A stretch of DNA of 18,774 bases from UBA6186 sp050012295 (GTDB taxonomy: Bacteria > Pseudomonadota > Gammaproteobacteria > UBA6186 > Azoamicaceae): contig JBEKHL010000033.1 of the NCBI GenBank assembly GCA_050012295.1, positions 1 through 18,774 on the forward strand, read 5' to 3'. The position numbers were made by a program, and so were the translations under genes. How positions within the stretch are numbered: position 1 is the first letter of the stretch; every line of letters begins with the position of its first letter. Shown piece by piece: positions 8,248-14,844 of the stretch. The notes beneath the pieces were generated by a model that had not been told where the DNA came from, ran no database searches, and worked only from the letters and a program-made list of their open reading frames with translations.

Positions 8248-8627
8248 TGAGATTTATTAGTTGCTAACGTTTTCATTTTTAATACACAATTATTAATTGT
8301 TTGTATTGTTGTTTGAATTTCATTTTCTACTTGCTGATTACTAAATCTTAATACAAAAACTCCTAATGTGTTTAAATAAATATCTCGTTCTTGATCTTGA
8401 TAATGTTGTTCTAAAAGATCGTGGTAACTACCATCTGCTTCAATAACCAAATTTATACTTGGAGCAAAAAAATCAACAATATAATTTCCTATAACTTTTT
8501 GTCTACAAAATCGAATGTCGTAAATTTGGCTTTTTCTAATATACCGCCATAGTATATTTTCTGCATTGGTGGTGTTTGAACGAAGTTTTCTAGCAGTCTG
8601 TTTTAAATTTTTATTATAAAGCAGCAT
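8241..8627 (-). CDS. DUF559 endonuclease-fold protein
   Basis: This 128-residue protein is of the DUF559 family, related in fold to very-short-patch-repair (Vsr-like) and other PD-(D/E)xK nucleases. It begins in the usual family way (MLLYNKNLKQTARKLRSNTT...AENILW). It keeps the predicted catalytic region VDFFAPSINLVIEADGSYH and the C-terminal RDIYLNTLGVFVLRFSNQQV. An upstream in-frame ATG at 8669 would add 14 residues. I prefer 8627 because it matches the family start, although neither has a clear ribosome binding site. Length is normal for the family and the frame is intact. DNA cleavage is predicted from fold only; the biological role of DUF559 proteins is not settled. Its 3' end is embedded in the left inverted repeat. 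Confidence 0.85.
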   Translation of the reverse strand: MLLYNKNLKQTARKLRSNTTNAENILWRYIRKSQIYDIRFCRQKVIGNYIVDFFAPSINLVIEADGSYHDLLEQHYQDQERDIYLNTLGVFVLRFSNQQVENEIQTTIQTINNCVLKMKTLATNKSHK

Positions 8628-8716
8628 AATAATTACGATTTTATAATAAAAAATTTTAATATAAACCATTAAATTTGTTATATATTATTTTGTTACGTAA
8701 GATAAATTGTTTACGT

Positions 8717-8777
8717 CAAATAACACCCTCTTTATTAAAGAGGGTCTGCTGAGCGAAGCGAAGCAGGGGAGATTTAA
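8717..8777 (-). repeat. Right inverted repeat: palindrome plus variant hairpin
   Basis: This is the mirror image of the left repeat: CAAATAA (8717-8723), the identical 21-bp palindrome (8725-8745), a different stem-loop (CTGCT at 8746-8750 pairing with AGCAG at 8762-8766), then GGGGAGATTTAA (8766-8777). Outer box and palindrome are conserved while the hairpin sequence differs but still pairs. Confidence 0.9.
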
Positions 8778-8829
8778 AACTCTATTTTTAAGTAAGTAAA
8801 TATTTTAACGGTGATTTATTGTGGTTGTT

Positions 8830-9080
8830 ATGAATATTAATAACGATTTGGTAGTTTTACAAGAAGAATTAGCAAATTGTAAGATACATGTCGAACGGAT
8901 TAAAATGGCATTAAGAAGAACCAGCGATCTTTTTCCGTTTACAGAACAACGTCTAAATAATTTAAACGTAATCCAGTATTACAAGTAAAAGCCATTAATG
9001 ATTATATGCTAATGTGTAAAGAATTATTAAATTATTGGGATTATTTAAATAATATTATTAATAAACTAGATATTATTTGA
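8830..9080 (+). pseudogene. Small gene split between two frames (frameshifted or -1 recoded)
   Basis: From ATG 8830 (an in-frame GTG at 8821 is an alternative) the frame encodes 52 residues beginning MNINNDLVVLQEELANCKI, ending at 8986-8988. The -1 frame opens at 8961, just after a stop, and runs to TGA 9078-9080, encoding VLQVKAINDYMLMCKELLNYW and onward. Joined at 8961-8967, the two halves give an 83-residue, mostly helical protein with consistent character (LQEELANC...LMCKELLNYW), suggesting one ancestral gene. It is either broken by a one-base indel or read by programmed -1 frameshifting. I do not recognise the family. Confidence 0.5.
8961..8967 (+). promoter_or_regulatory. Candidate -1 frameshift slippery heptamer T TTA AAC
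   Basis: The heptamer is in the right phase (codons TTA and AAC in the upstream frame) and slipping back one base enters exactly the frame that stays open to 9078. A short hairpin (GTAAT 8968-8972 with ATTAC 8978-8982) follows, but it is weak and too close to be a typical stimulator. Confidence 0.3.
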
Positions 9081-9103
9081 AGCACTCCGCTAAACTTGCC
9101 TAT

Positions 9104-9162
9104 AAACAACCGTCTGTTTTCTTTACTTGCACCATAAAACAACCGTCTGTTTTCTTTACTTG
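9104..9162. repeat. Two direct 26-bp repeats, 33-bp period
   Basis: Identical 26-bp copies beginning AAACAACCGTCTG and ending TTTACTTG occupy 9104-9129 and 9137-9162, separated by seven bases. The second ends 26 bases before the ATPase start codon, over its likely -35 region, so they may be tandem regulator sites. Confidence 0.9.
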
Positions 9163-9182
9163 TTCATATATTAGTTTATAAT
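9155..9182 (+). promoter_or_regulatory. Promoter giving a near-leaderless ATPase mRNA
   Basis: A perfect -10 hexamer TATAAT (9177-9182) lies 16 bases after TTTACT (9155-9160, four of six matches to TTGACA). Transcription starting six or seven bases after the -10 would begin at or next to the ATG at 9189, leaving no room for a ribosome binding site. The -35 element is part of the second direct repeat. Confidence 0.5.
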
Positions 9183-9188
9183 AAATCT

Positions 9189-10559
9189 ATGGAAAGAACC
9201 GGTACCAATTATTTAAAGCAATGGTTATTGTCAAAAAACCGTAATCCATTGGTTATTCGTGGCGCCAGACAAGTTGGTAAGACTTGGTTAGTAAGACATT
9301 TTGCAAAATTATGTGGTCGCCAGCTAATTGAGCTTAATTTTGAAAAACAACCATCCTATTTAAGTTTGTTTACATCTAACGATCCTAACATAATATTATT
9401 ACAAGTAGGCGCGCTATTTGGGAAAAAAATAGATCCAGAGAAATATCTTTTATTTTTAGATGAAATCCAAGCTGTGCCGCAACTATTTAGTAAATTAAGA
9501 TGGTTTGCCGAGGATTTGCCTAGTTTACCGGTTATCGCTGCTGGTTCCCTATTAGAATTTGTTTTACAAGAGCATACCTTTAGTATGCCAGTTGGACGTA
9601 TTAGTTATATGTATTTAGAACCGTTATCATTTGAAGAGTTTTTATTAGCGCAAGATCAATATGTTTTATATGAATATTTATGTAAGTATGATTTTAGTTT
9701 TGAAGTACCATCTGCTATTCATGAACAATTAATGGCATTATTTAAAGAATATTTATTTATTGGAGGGTTACCAGCTGTAGTTGCCAATTGGGCTAGTGAG
9801 CATTCTTTAGATCTGATCAATCAAATACAGCAAGATTTATTAGCAACTTATAGAAATGATTTTGCTAAATATAGTGGGCGTATTGCAGTTACTCAATTAG
9901 AGGAATTATTTGTTTATATTCCTAAAATGCTTGGGCAAAAGTTTGTATTTAGCCGAGTTAATAAACAAGTTCAGTCTAGCGCTATGAAAAAAATGCTAGC
10001 TTTATTAGAAAAGGCTAGAGTAAGTCATCGTGTATATGGTAGCGCAGCAAATGGAGTTCCATTAGCTGCTGAAATTAAAGAAAAATATTTTAAAGAAATT
10101 TTTTTAGATGTTGGTTTATGTAGTGGTGCGTTAGGGTTACATTTAAATAAAATTAATACCATAAATCAATTTACTATTATTAATAATGGTGGCATTGCCG
10201 AACAAGTAGTTGGACAACTATTAAGAACAATTAATCCTTTTTATGTGGAACCAATATTATATTGTTGGAATAGAGAGACACCTGGTTCTAGCGCAGAGAT
10301 AGATTATATTATTCAATATGGTAATACTGTAATTCCGATAGAAGTAAAAGCTGGTAGTACTGGTAGTTTAAAATCGTTGCATTTGTTTATGAAATTAAAA
10401 AATTTTGGTGTTGCAATTAGAATAAACTCAGATGTACCAACTAAAACTAATGTGGAAATAAATTTTCATTCTGAGGGTTCAATAAAATATCAATTGTTAT
10501 CAATACCGTTTTATTTTATAGGGCGTATATATCAATTGTTGGATTTTGCTGCAAATTAA
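9189..10559 (+). CDS. AAA-type ATPase with DUF4143-like C-terminus
   Basis: This 456-residue cytosolic protein is of the widespread family of AAA ATPases fused to a DUF4143 domain (COG1373-like). Walker A is GARQVGKT (25-32), Walker B is YLLFLDE (86-92), and a sensor region is VIAAGSLLEF (115-124). The C-terminal part has a nuclease-like stretch, SSAEIDYII...VIPIEVKAG, resembling the core of PD-(D/E)xK restriction-like domains and characteristic of this family. Length is normal and the frame intact. The family is common in accessory DNA of bacteria and archaea; its function is unproven, with roles in DNA transactions or defence suggested. No Shine-Dalgarno sequence precedes the ATG, consistent with the near-leaderless promoter. 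The following 197 bp hold the toxin gene's leader. Confidence 0.9.
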   Translation: MERTGTNYLKQWLLSKNRNPLVIRGARQVGKTWLVRHFAKLCGRQLIELNFEKQPSYLSLFTSNDPNIILLQVGALFGKKIDPEKYLLFLDEIQAVPQLFSKLRWFAEDLPSLPVIAAGSLLEFVLQEHTFSMPVGRISYMYLEPLSFEEFLLAQDQYVLYEYLCKYDFSFEVPSAIHEQLMALFKEYLFIGGLPAVVANWASEHSLDLINQIQQDLLATYRNDFAKYSGRIAVTQLEELFVYIPKMLGQKFVFSRVNKQVQSSAMKKMLALLEKARVSHRVYGSAANGVPLAAEIKEKYFKEIFLDVGLCSGALGLHLNKINTINQFTIINNGGIAEQVVGQLLRTINPFYVEPILYCWNRETPGSSAEIDYIIQYGNTVIPIEVKAGSTGSLKSLHLFMKLKNFGVAIRINSDVPTKTNVEINFHSEGSIKYQLLSIPFYFIGRIYQLLDFAAN

Positions 10560-10600
10560 AGTGATCTAAACTTACCCAATACCTACCTAATTAAAACTTC

Positions 10601-10685
10601 TAGTATACTAATTAAATATTTCCTTGACAACGAAAAAACAACCACATAACCTGTTAAATAGTATTTTTTTTAACAAAAATACTAT
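10601..10685 (+). promoter_or_regulatory. Promoter flanked by TAGTAT/ATACTA sites
   Basis: A consensus -35 box TTGACA is at 10624-10629; the best -10 is CATAAC at 10645-10650 (15-bp spacing, weak). On either side lie palindromic sites sharing the same half-site: TAGTATACTA at 10601-10610, and an 11-bp stem ATAGTATTTTT (10658-10668) pairing with AAAAATACTAT (10675-10685). The layout looks like paired operators around a promoter for the toxin gene. The second site could also act as an RNA hairpin. Confidence 0.4.
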
Positions 10686-10708
10686 GTTTATTTAGGATTT
10701 GGATGGGT

Positions 10709-10737
10709 ATTCTTTAATTTAATTTTAATTAAAGAAT
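10709..10737 (+). promoter_or_regulatory. Leader hairpin just before the toxin ribosome binding site
   Basis: ATTCTTTAATT (10709-10719) pairs perfectly with AATTAAAGAAT (10727-10737) around a seven-base loop. The stem ends six bases before GGAGGT, so it may influence initiation. There is no downstream T run, so it is not an intrinsic terminator. Confidence 0.6.
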
Positions 10738-10743
10738 CGAAAT

Positions 10744-10749
10744 GGAGGT
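10744..10749 (+). promoter_or_regulatory. Ribosome binding site deciding the toxin start
   Basis: GGAGGT lies seven bases before ATG 10757. It overlaps an upstream in-frame ATG (10742), which therefore cannot be the start it serves. This is the strongest Shine-Dalgarno sequence in the window. Confidence 0.85.
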
Positions 10750-10756
10750 TATTAAT

Positions 10757-13700
10757 ATGGGTTTGTGGATGAACACTTTTCATTCAAATAAAGTGAAAAG
10801 AGAAGCAGAAAAATTAGCAGAAGCCCAGCAGAATGCTACAAATCAACAAGCTGCCCAACAACTAGAAGAGGCAAGAATACGAAAAGAAAATAACTTAGCA
10901 CAAATTGTTACCGTTTGTACCCAAGCTAGAGAACAGATAACTTTATGGCATCAAACAGAATCATCCAAAGCTAACGATAGCTATAACCAAGAACAGGAAG
11001 AATACAGAAATACTTTAGATAATTTAAACATTTCGCGAGAACAATGTGTTAGAGAAGTCACCAAGGGCTTTAATGCACGTAAAGCCAATTTAATATTAAA
11101 CAAGCAAAATGATGAACAGCGGTTGGAACAATGTTCTCAAGATGTAACTAATTTAGCGAAAAAAACTCAAGATTATTATGGGTATAATAAATTAGCATTA
11201 GAACGTTTATGGGGACAAGTTGAAGACGAGATGCTACATATGCATTGTATAGATGCATATAAGCAGTTAAAACAACCAATTGAAACAGACGTTCCTAAAT
11301 CTAAAAATTATAGTTTATTAGTTGGTTATTTACGGCAATTATCTAACCTAAAATTAATTAGTGATTCAGAATTTGACAAATACCAACGATTTTTTCATGT
11401 ATTATGTAATACTGACAATATAAATCAAAATAATGATTTTAATATAGCAGATAGTGAAGTACTTAATTTACTACAATCTATGCATAATCGTGATAGTCAA
11501 ATACTATCTAGCTCCTATCAAGAAGATAACAAAAAACATACAAAAACATATGCACAATCGTTAGAGTTTAATAATATATTGTACGATAAAGTAGCTATAG
11601 TTAAACAGGATATTTATGCTAAATATGAGCAATCGTTGCGTGATTTAACTAGTGAGCATGATCAAAAGCAGCAGGCTGTACAAAAAGCTTATAGCGAACT
11701 TGTCCAACGAGCAGAAACAGAACTAAGTGATTATAAAACCAGATATGATACTTATATAACGACTTTAAATAACGACAAAGATTCTCAATTAGCTGAAATT
11801 AACGTACGAGAAGCCGAAGAGAAAACTAAAGTTAACGAGCAGTATCAGATAGAAGCACAGGCTATTGAGCAAGCAGTCCGTAATAAGCTGCAACAAATAA
11901 GTGAATCATTAGAAATACAGTTAAGGCAAATAAAGCATTCAAGTAGTTCTGGAATTATAAACGCTTTTACTACAGTTATTGCTGGAGCAGCAGCTTATTT
12001 TTCTGGAGGGTTACTTGCTGGAGTTAGTAGTTATATTGTAGAAGCTGTGCAAACTTCGTTAGCAGCTACTAGTTTAAGATCTTTAGAAAGACTGATAAAT
12101 GGCAAAGACAAGTTTGGGTTAGAGGGTATGTTTAATTTAGCTGGTGAGCAACCAAACAAGGGTTTTAATCTAAATGTTAGAACAGATCAAACTACTAATA
12201 ATCTAACACTAGAAGAACAAACAAGCAACTTAACTGCATTGCAAGATCAATTTAAAGAATTTAGACGAGAAGTTCAGGCTTGGCAGGCAACCGCAGAACA
12301 TGATTTATTTTATTCGTTAAATCGTGAAGTATCGCCAATTAAACCTAAATTTTCTGATGCATTAACAATTTATTCAAATCAAAGTGTCGTAAATACTAAA
12401 TTTGATTGTCAGGCTAGATTAGGCCAATTACAAACTAATGGTTACCGTACTGTAGAATGGAATATAATGCTAAATAACCAAGCCAAATGGTATGGTAATA
12501 ATATAATGCGAGATTTGGATATACGTAAAATGGTACAAAGGCTATCTGGAGATCCTTCAAGTGATTTATTTTGTAGAGATTGGGATAAATCACAAGTGTT
12601 AAGTTTTAGTAAAACTGGTAGATATAAGCTTGATTTGCCAGGAATAAAACATCCTTGTGCTGATGCTTTACAACCAAGGACACCAGCAAATGTTCCAATG
12701 ATAGAAAATCGGCATGCAACAGCCAACAACAACCAGCTTGTGGTGTTTCAACAGCCACAATCAAGTTTGGCAGCAAGATTTGGAAATGCAGCATTGGATT
12801 TTTTTATGCCAGCAGCTTATGGGGATGAATTTGTAACTAGCAGTATGAGCAATACTAGTAGTAGCGTAAGTAGTACAGGAGTTTCTAATTATTTAGAAGA
12901 TGGTTTATTAGACAGCCTTCTTATTGGTTCTGGTCGTTCTTTTGTAAATGTTGGGCAAGGTATAAAGCAAGGATGTTGTATAGTTGGAGAAAAATTTGGA
13001 TTAGTTCAACCAGGTACCTCTGATAGATATACTCAAGAAATTAACAAAGATAAACAATTATATAGTAGCACTCCAGTTGCACAATCTGTTTCTGGTAAGG
13101 TAGGAGAATTTGGTACAGATATGTTGCTGTATTCTGTTGTTCCAGCTGGTGCCGGAGTAAGAGGGTGGAGACTAGCAGCAAGCTCAGCAGCAGCTGGCGG
13201 TTTTATTGGTGGATTACAGCCTACAGACGATGGTTTATTATCTACTAGATTTCAAAATGCCGGCATTGGCGCTGTAGTTGGTGGAATTGCTGGGCCATTA
13301 ACTGGTAAAGCTATTGATGGTGTTAAGGGCGGAATGCTTAAACTTTTTGATGTAAGAAAAGCTTCAAGTTTAAATAAACCAATAAATGCATTAGATTGGG
13401 ATGCAATCAAATATAAAGGTGGCGCTAACGCAAAGCAACATATTTTACAAAATCATAGTGAAATGAAATTAACAAAAGAACAACAAGGTATTGTATCTTC
13501 TCCAAATTTAAGGGTAGACACATCTAAACTTCAAAGTACTAGTAGTTCTCTTCAAACAGCAAGTAGCAGTAGTTCAACGACAACCAAATTATCTAGAGAA
13601 ACTCAACGACTATTAGGTAAAACTGATCGTTATAAATCAGAATTATTTGAACGTGCTGGAAAAACTAAAGACCAAACTACTTTAAATGCCGCTAAAATTG

Positions 13701-13969
13701 AATTACAAGGAAAGCAAATTGATTTAGCTATTGAAAAAGGGGTTGTTTTTGATCATGTGACGAAAGTAGAAGCTGCTCAAAATGGTCTACTCAAACACCT
13801 AAAAGATCTTAACGCTAGATTGAGTCATTCTGAATGCTCAATGGTTGAACGTAATGCTTTGGAAACAGAATTATCAAAAGCTAGCAAATTATTAGATCAT
13901 ACAGAACAATTTGTACCAAGAACTAGCACACCACAACCACCAAATTATCCAAAACCAAGGGCAACATGA
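10757..13969 (+). CDS. Polymorphic-toxin-like protein with type 28-like C-terminus
   Basis: 1070 residues, no signal peptide. Residues 1-395 are charged, Gln/Glu-rich and largely coiled coil. A hydrophobic Gly/Ala segment (about 396-443, IINAFTTVIAGAAAYFSGGL) may insert in membranes. Residues 445-710 are unrecognised. Residues about 715-850 (SGRSFVNVGQGIKQG, GKVGEFGTDMLLY, GGLQPTDDG, FQNAGIGAVVGGIAGPL) read like the Gly/Ala-rich pre-toxin region of hemagglutinin-type toxins. A Ser/Thr linker (about 930-947) precedes the end domain. Residues 995-1054 (FDHVTKVEAAQNGL...LETELSKASKLLDHTEQFVP) resemble, from memory, the polymorphic toxin type 28 (Ntox28) family, predicted RNases; D999, H1000 and D1047 are candidate functional residues. 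The tail is Pro-rich. No Rhs, PAAR, TPS or T4SS targeting domain is evident. The gene overlaps the HEAT-like gene by one base. Confidence 0.65.
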   Translation: MGLWMNTFHSNKVKREAEKLAEAQQNATNQQAAQQLEEARIRKENNLAQIVTVCTQAREQITLWHQTESSKANDSYNQEQEEYRNTLDNLNISREQCVREVTKGFNARKANLILNKQNDEQRLEQCSQDVTNLAKKTQDYYGYNKLALERLWGQVEDEMLHMHCIDAYKQLKQPIETDVPKSKNYSLLVGYLRQLSNLKLISDSEFDKYQRFFHVLCNTDNINQNNDFNIADSEVLNLLQSMHNRDSQILSSSYQEDNKKHTKTYAQSLEFNNILYDKVAIVKQDIYAKYEQSLRDLTSEHDQKQQAVQKAYSELVQRAETELSDYKTRYDTYITTLNNDKDSQLAEINVREAEEKTKVNEQYQIEAQAIEQAVRNKLQQISESLEIQLRQIKHSSSSGIINAFTTVIAGAAAYFSGGLLAGVSSYIVEAVQTSLAATSLRSLERLINGKDKFGLEGMFNLAGEQPNKGFNLNVRTDQTTNNLTLEEQTSNLTALQDQFKEFRREVQAWQATAEHDLFYSLNREVSPIKPKFSDALTIYSNQSVVNTKFDCQARLGQLQTNGYRTVEWNIMLNNQAKWYGNNIMRDLDIRKMVQRLSGDPSSDLFCRDWDKSQVLSFSKTGRYKLDLPGIKHPCADALQPRTPANVPMIENRHATANNNQLVVFQQPQSSLAARFGNAALDFFMPAAYGDEFVTSSMSNTSSSVSSTGVSNYLEDGLLDSLLIGSGRSFVNVGQGIKQGCCIVGEKFGLVQPGTSDRYTQEINKDKQLYSSTPVAQSVSGKVGEFGTDMLLYSVVPAGAGVRGWRLAASSAAAGGFIGGLQPTDDGLLSTRFQNAGIGAVVGGIAGPLTGKAIDGVKGGMLKLFDVRKASSLNKPINALDWDAIKYKGGANAKQHILQNHSEMKLTKEQQGIVSSPNLRVDTSKLQSTSSSLQTASSSSSTTTKLSRETQRLLGKTDRYKSELFERAGKTKDQTTLNAAKIELQGKQIDLAIEKGVVFDHVTKVEAAQNGLLKHLKDLNARLSHSECSMVERNALETELSKASKLLDHTEQFVPRTSTPQPPNYPKPRAT

Positions 13970-14559
13970 TGCAAAACTTAGATAATATTTGGCAAGAATA
14001 TATAAATCAGGACTCTTTAAGTCAACAAACCTTAAATGATTTAATTTGGTATATAGAAAATAATGATAAACCAGAGGAAGCAATCGTGATGGCGACTGAT
14101 ATGCTTGTAGAAGAACCAAATAATAAAACATTAAAGAAACTCATACCTTGCTTAGTCAAGCAATTAGATCATGAAGATGATTTTATTAGAGAACTTGCGG
14201 TTAGTTGTGTTGCTGCTCGTATGAAATTATATGAACATGCTGAAAAAGTACTTAATATGGCTCAAAGTGATCCTTATGGTAATGTACGAGGCCTTGCAGC
14301 TGCTAGTTTATGGGGCGTTATAGATAAAGTTGATTTCGTTTTACGTAAACAAATTGCTATGTATTTGTATGGTTCTATAACAAACATTGCTTATGATGAT
14401 TGGCATAAACAATGTGCTTACGGTTCTATTCTAAAAATAATGGAAGTCCCTATTCATATGTGGCCAGCAAAAAAATTAAATCCAGATATACCAAACATGG
14501 TTGATAAAATTTTATTGAAAAAGTTTAAAGAAAAATATAACATCGAAGGTATAACATAA
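13969..14559 (+). CDS. HEAT-like repeat protein, candidate immunity protein
   Basis: This 196-residue, acidic, all-helical cytosolic protein has no signal peptide. Residues about 15-120 read as HEAT-like helix pairs (LNDLIWYIENNDKPEEAIVM, LVKQLDHEDDFIRELAVSCV, NMAQSDPYGNVRGLAAASLW), with the DxxxxVRxxAA pattern of HEAT turns. The C-terminal half is divergent. ATG codons stand at 13966 and 13969. AAGGG at 13957-13961 is seven bases from 13969, so I chose that one; it overlaps the toxin's TGA by one base, giving tightly coupled translation. HEAT-repeat proteins are a known class of immunity proteins next to polymorphic toxins, and this position is the classical one. Binding of the upstream protein is inference; a generic scaffold role is possible. 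Confidence 0.7.
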   Translation: MQNLDNIWQEYINQDSLSQQTLNDLIWYIENNDKPEEAIVMATDMLVEEPNNKTLKKLIPCLVKQLDHEDDFIRELAVSCVAARMKLYEHAEKVLNMAQSDPYGNVRGLAAASLWGVIDKVDFVLRKQIAMYLYGSITNIAYDDWHKQCAYGSILKIMEVPIHMWPAKKLNPDIPNMVDKILLKKFKEKYNIEGIT

Positions 14560-14597
14560 TTTTAATTATAACATCTTAAACCGGTACAAATAAAATT

Positions 14598-14828
14598 ATG
14601 ACTGCATATCCTTCTGGATGCACACCGCGTTTTCCGTCGAATTATAAATTTAATTTTGAGGTAAATTATGAACCTAAACCATATAGGTAATTGTCCAGAT
14701 TGTGGAGGACAAGGGTTATTAGAAATAGTGAGAACATATCCAATAGGTATAATGAAACTGAAGAGGTAACAATAGATGAAATTAAATCGATTGGTTGGAA
14801 AAATTATCTTGTAGTAAAAGATCAGTAG
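14598..14828 (+). pseudogene. Decayed small gene with CPDCGG motif
   Basis: The gap between the HEAT-like gene and the helicase (285 bp) holds short frames that look like pieces of one gene. Frame A (14598-14690) encodes 30 residues with PSGCTPRFPSNYKF. Frame B (ATG 14668, GAGG at 14658-14661, stop 14767-14769) encodes 33 residues beginning MNLNHIGNCPDCGGQGLLEI. Frame A's phase is open again at 14691-14828, ending TIDEIKSIGWKNYLVV. Reading A to B and back would give about 75 residues with a CxxC zinc-knuckle motif. Two shifts imply decay or base-calling errors. Alternatively frame B alone is a real small protein, since it has a good ribosome binding site. Family not recognised. Confidence 0.45.
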
Positions 14829-14844
14829 AAATCAACTATGTATA

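Larger units (their letters stand above)
8189..8777. mobile_element. Inverted-repeat-bounded DUF559 cassette
   Basis: Two imperfect inverted repeats of about 60 bp (8189-8247 and 8717-8777) enclose a single DUF559 gene. Each end reads, from outside in, TTAAATCTCCCC, a hairpin, a 21-bp perfect palindrome, then a TTATTTG box. The gene's stop codon lies inside the left repeat. No transposase is encoded and I see no target-site duplication beyond the ends. It could be a non-autonomous mobile cassette or a palindromic repeat family that the DUF559 nuclease acts on. Confidence 0.5.

Noticed and set aside
8178..8790. Target-site duplication around the DUF559 cassette
   Set aside because: The flanks outside the two inverted repeats share no convincing direct repeat.
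9104..9162. CRISPR-like direct repeats
   Set aside because: There are only two copies with a seven-base spacer, no array and no cas genes, so regulator sites or a tandem duplication are more likely.
10742..10756. Upstream ATG as the toxin start
   Set aside because: GGAGGT overlaps this ATG and is correctly spaced only for the ATG at 10757.
12442..12794. Minus-strand frames inside the toxin gene
   Set aside because: They are shadows of a long well-supported gene, with no ribosome binding sites or recognisable domains.
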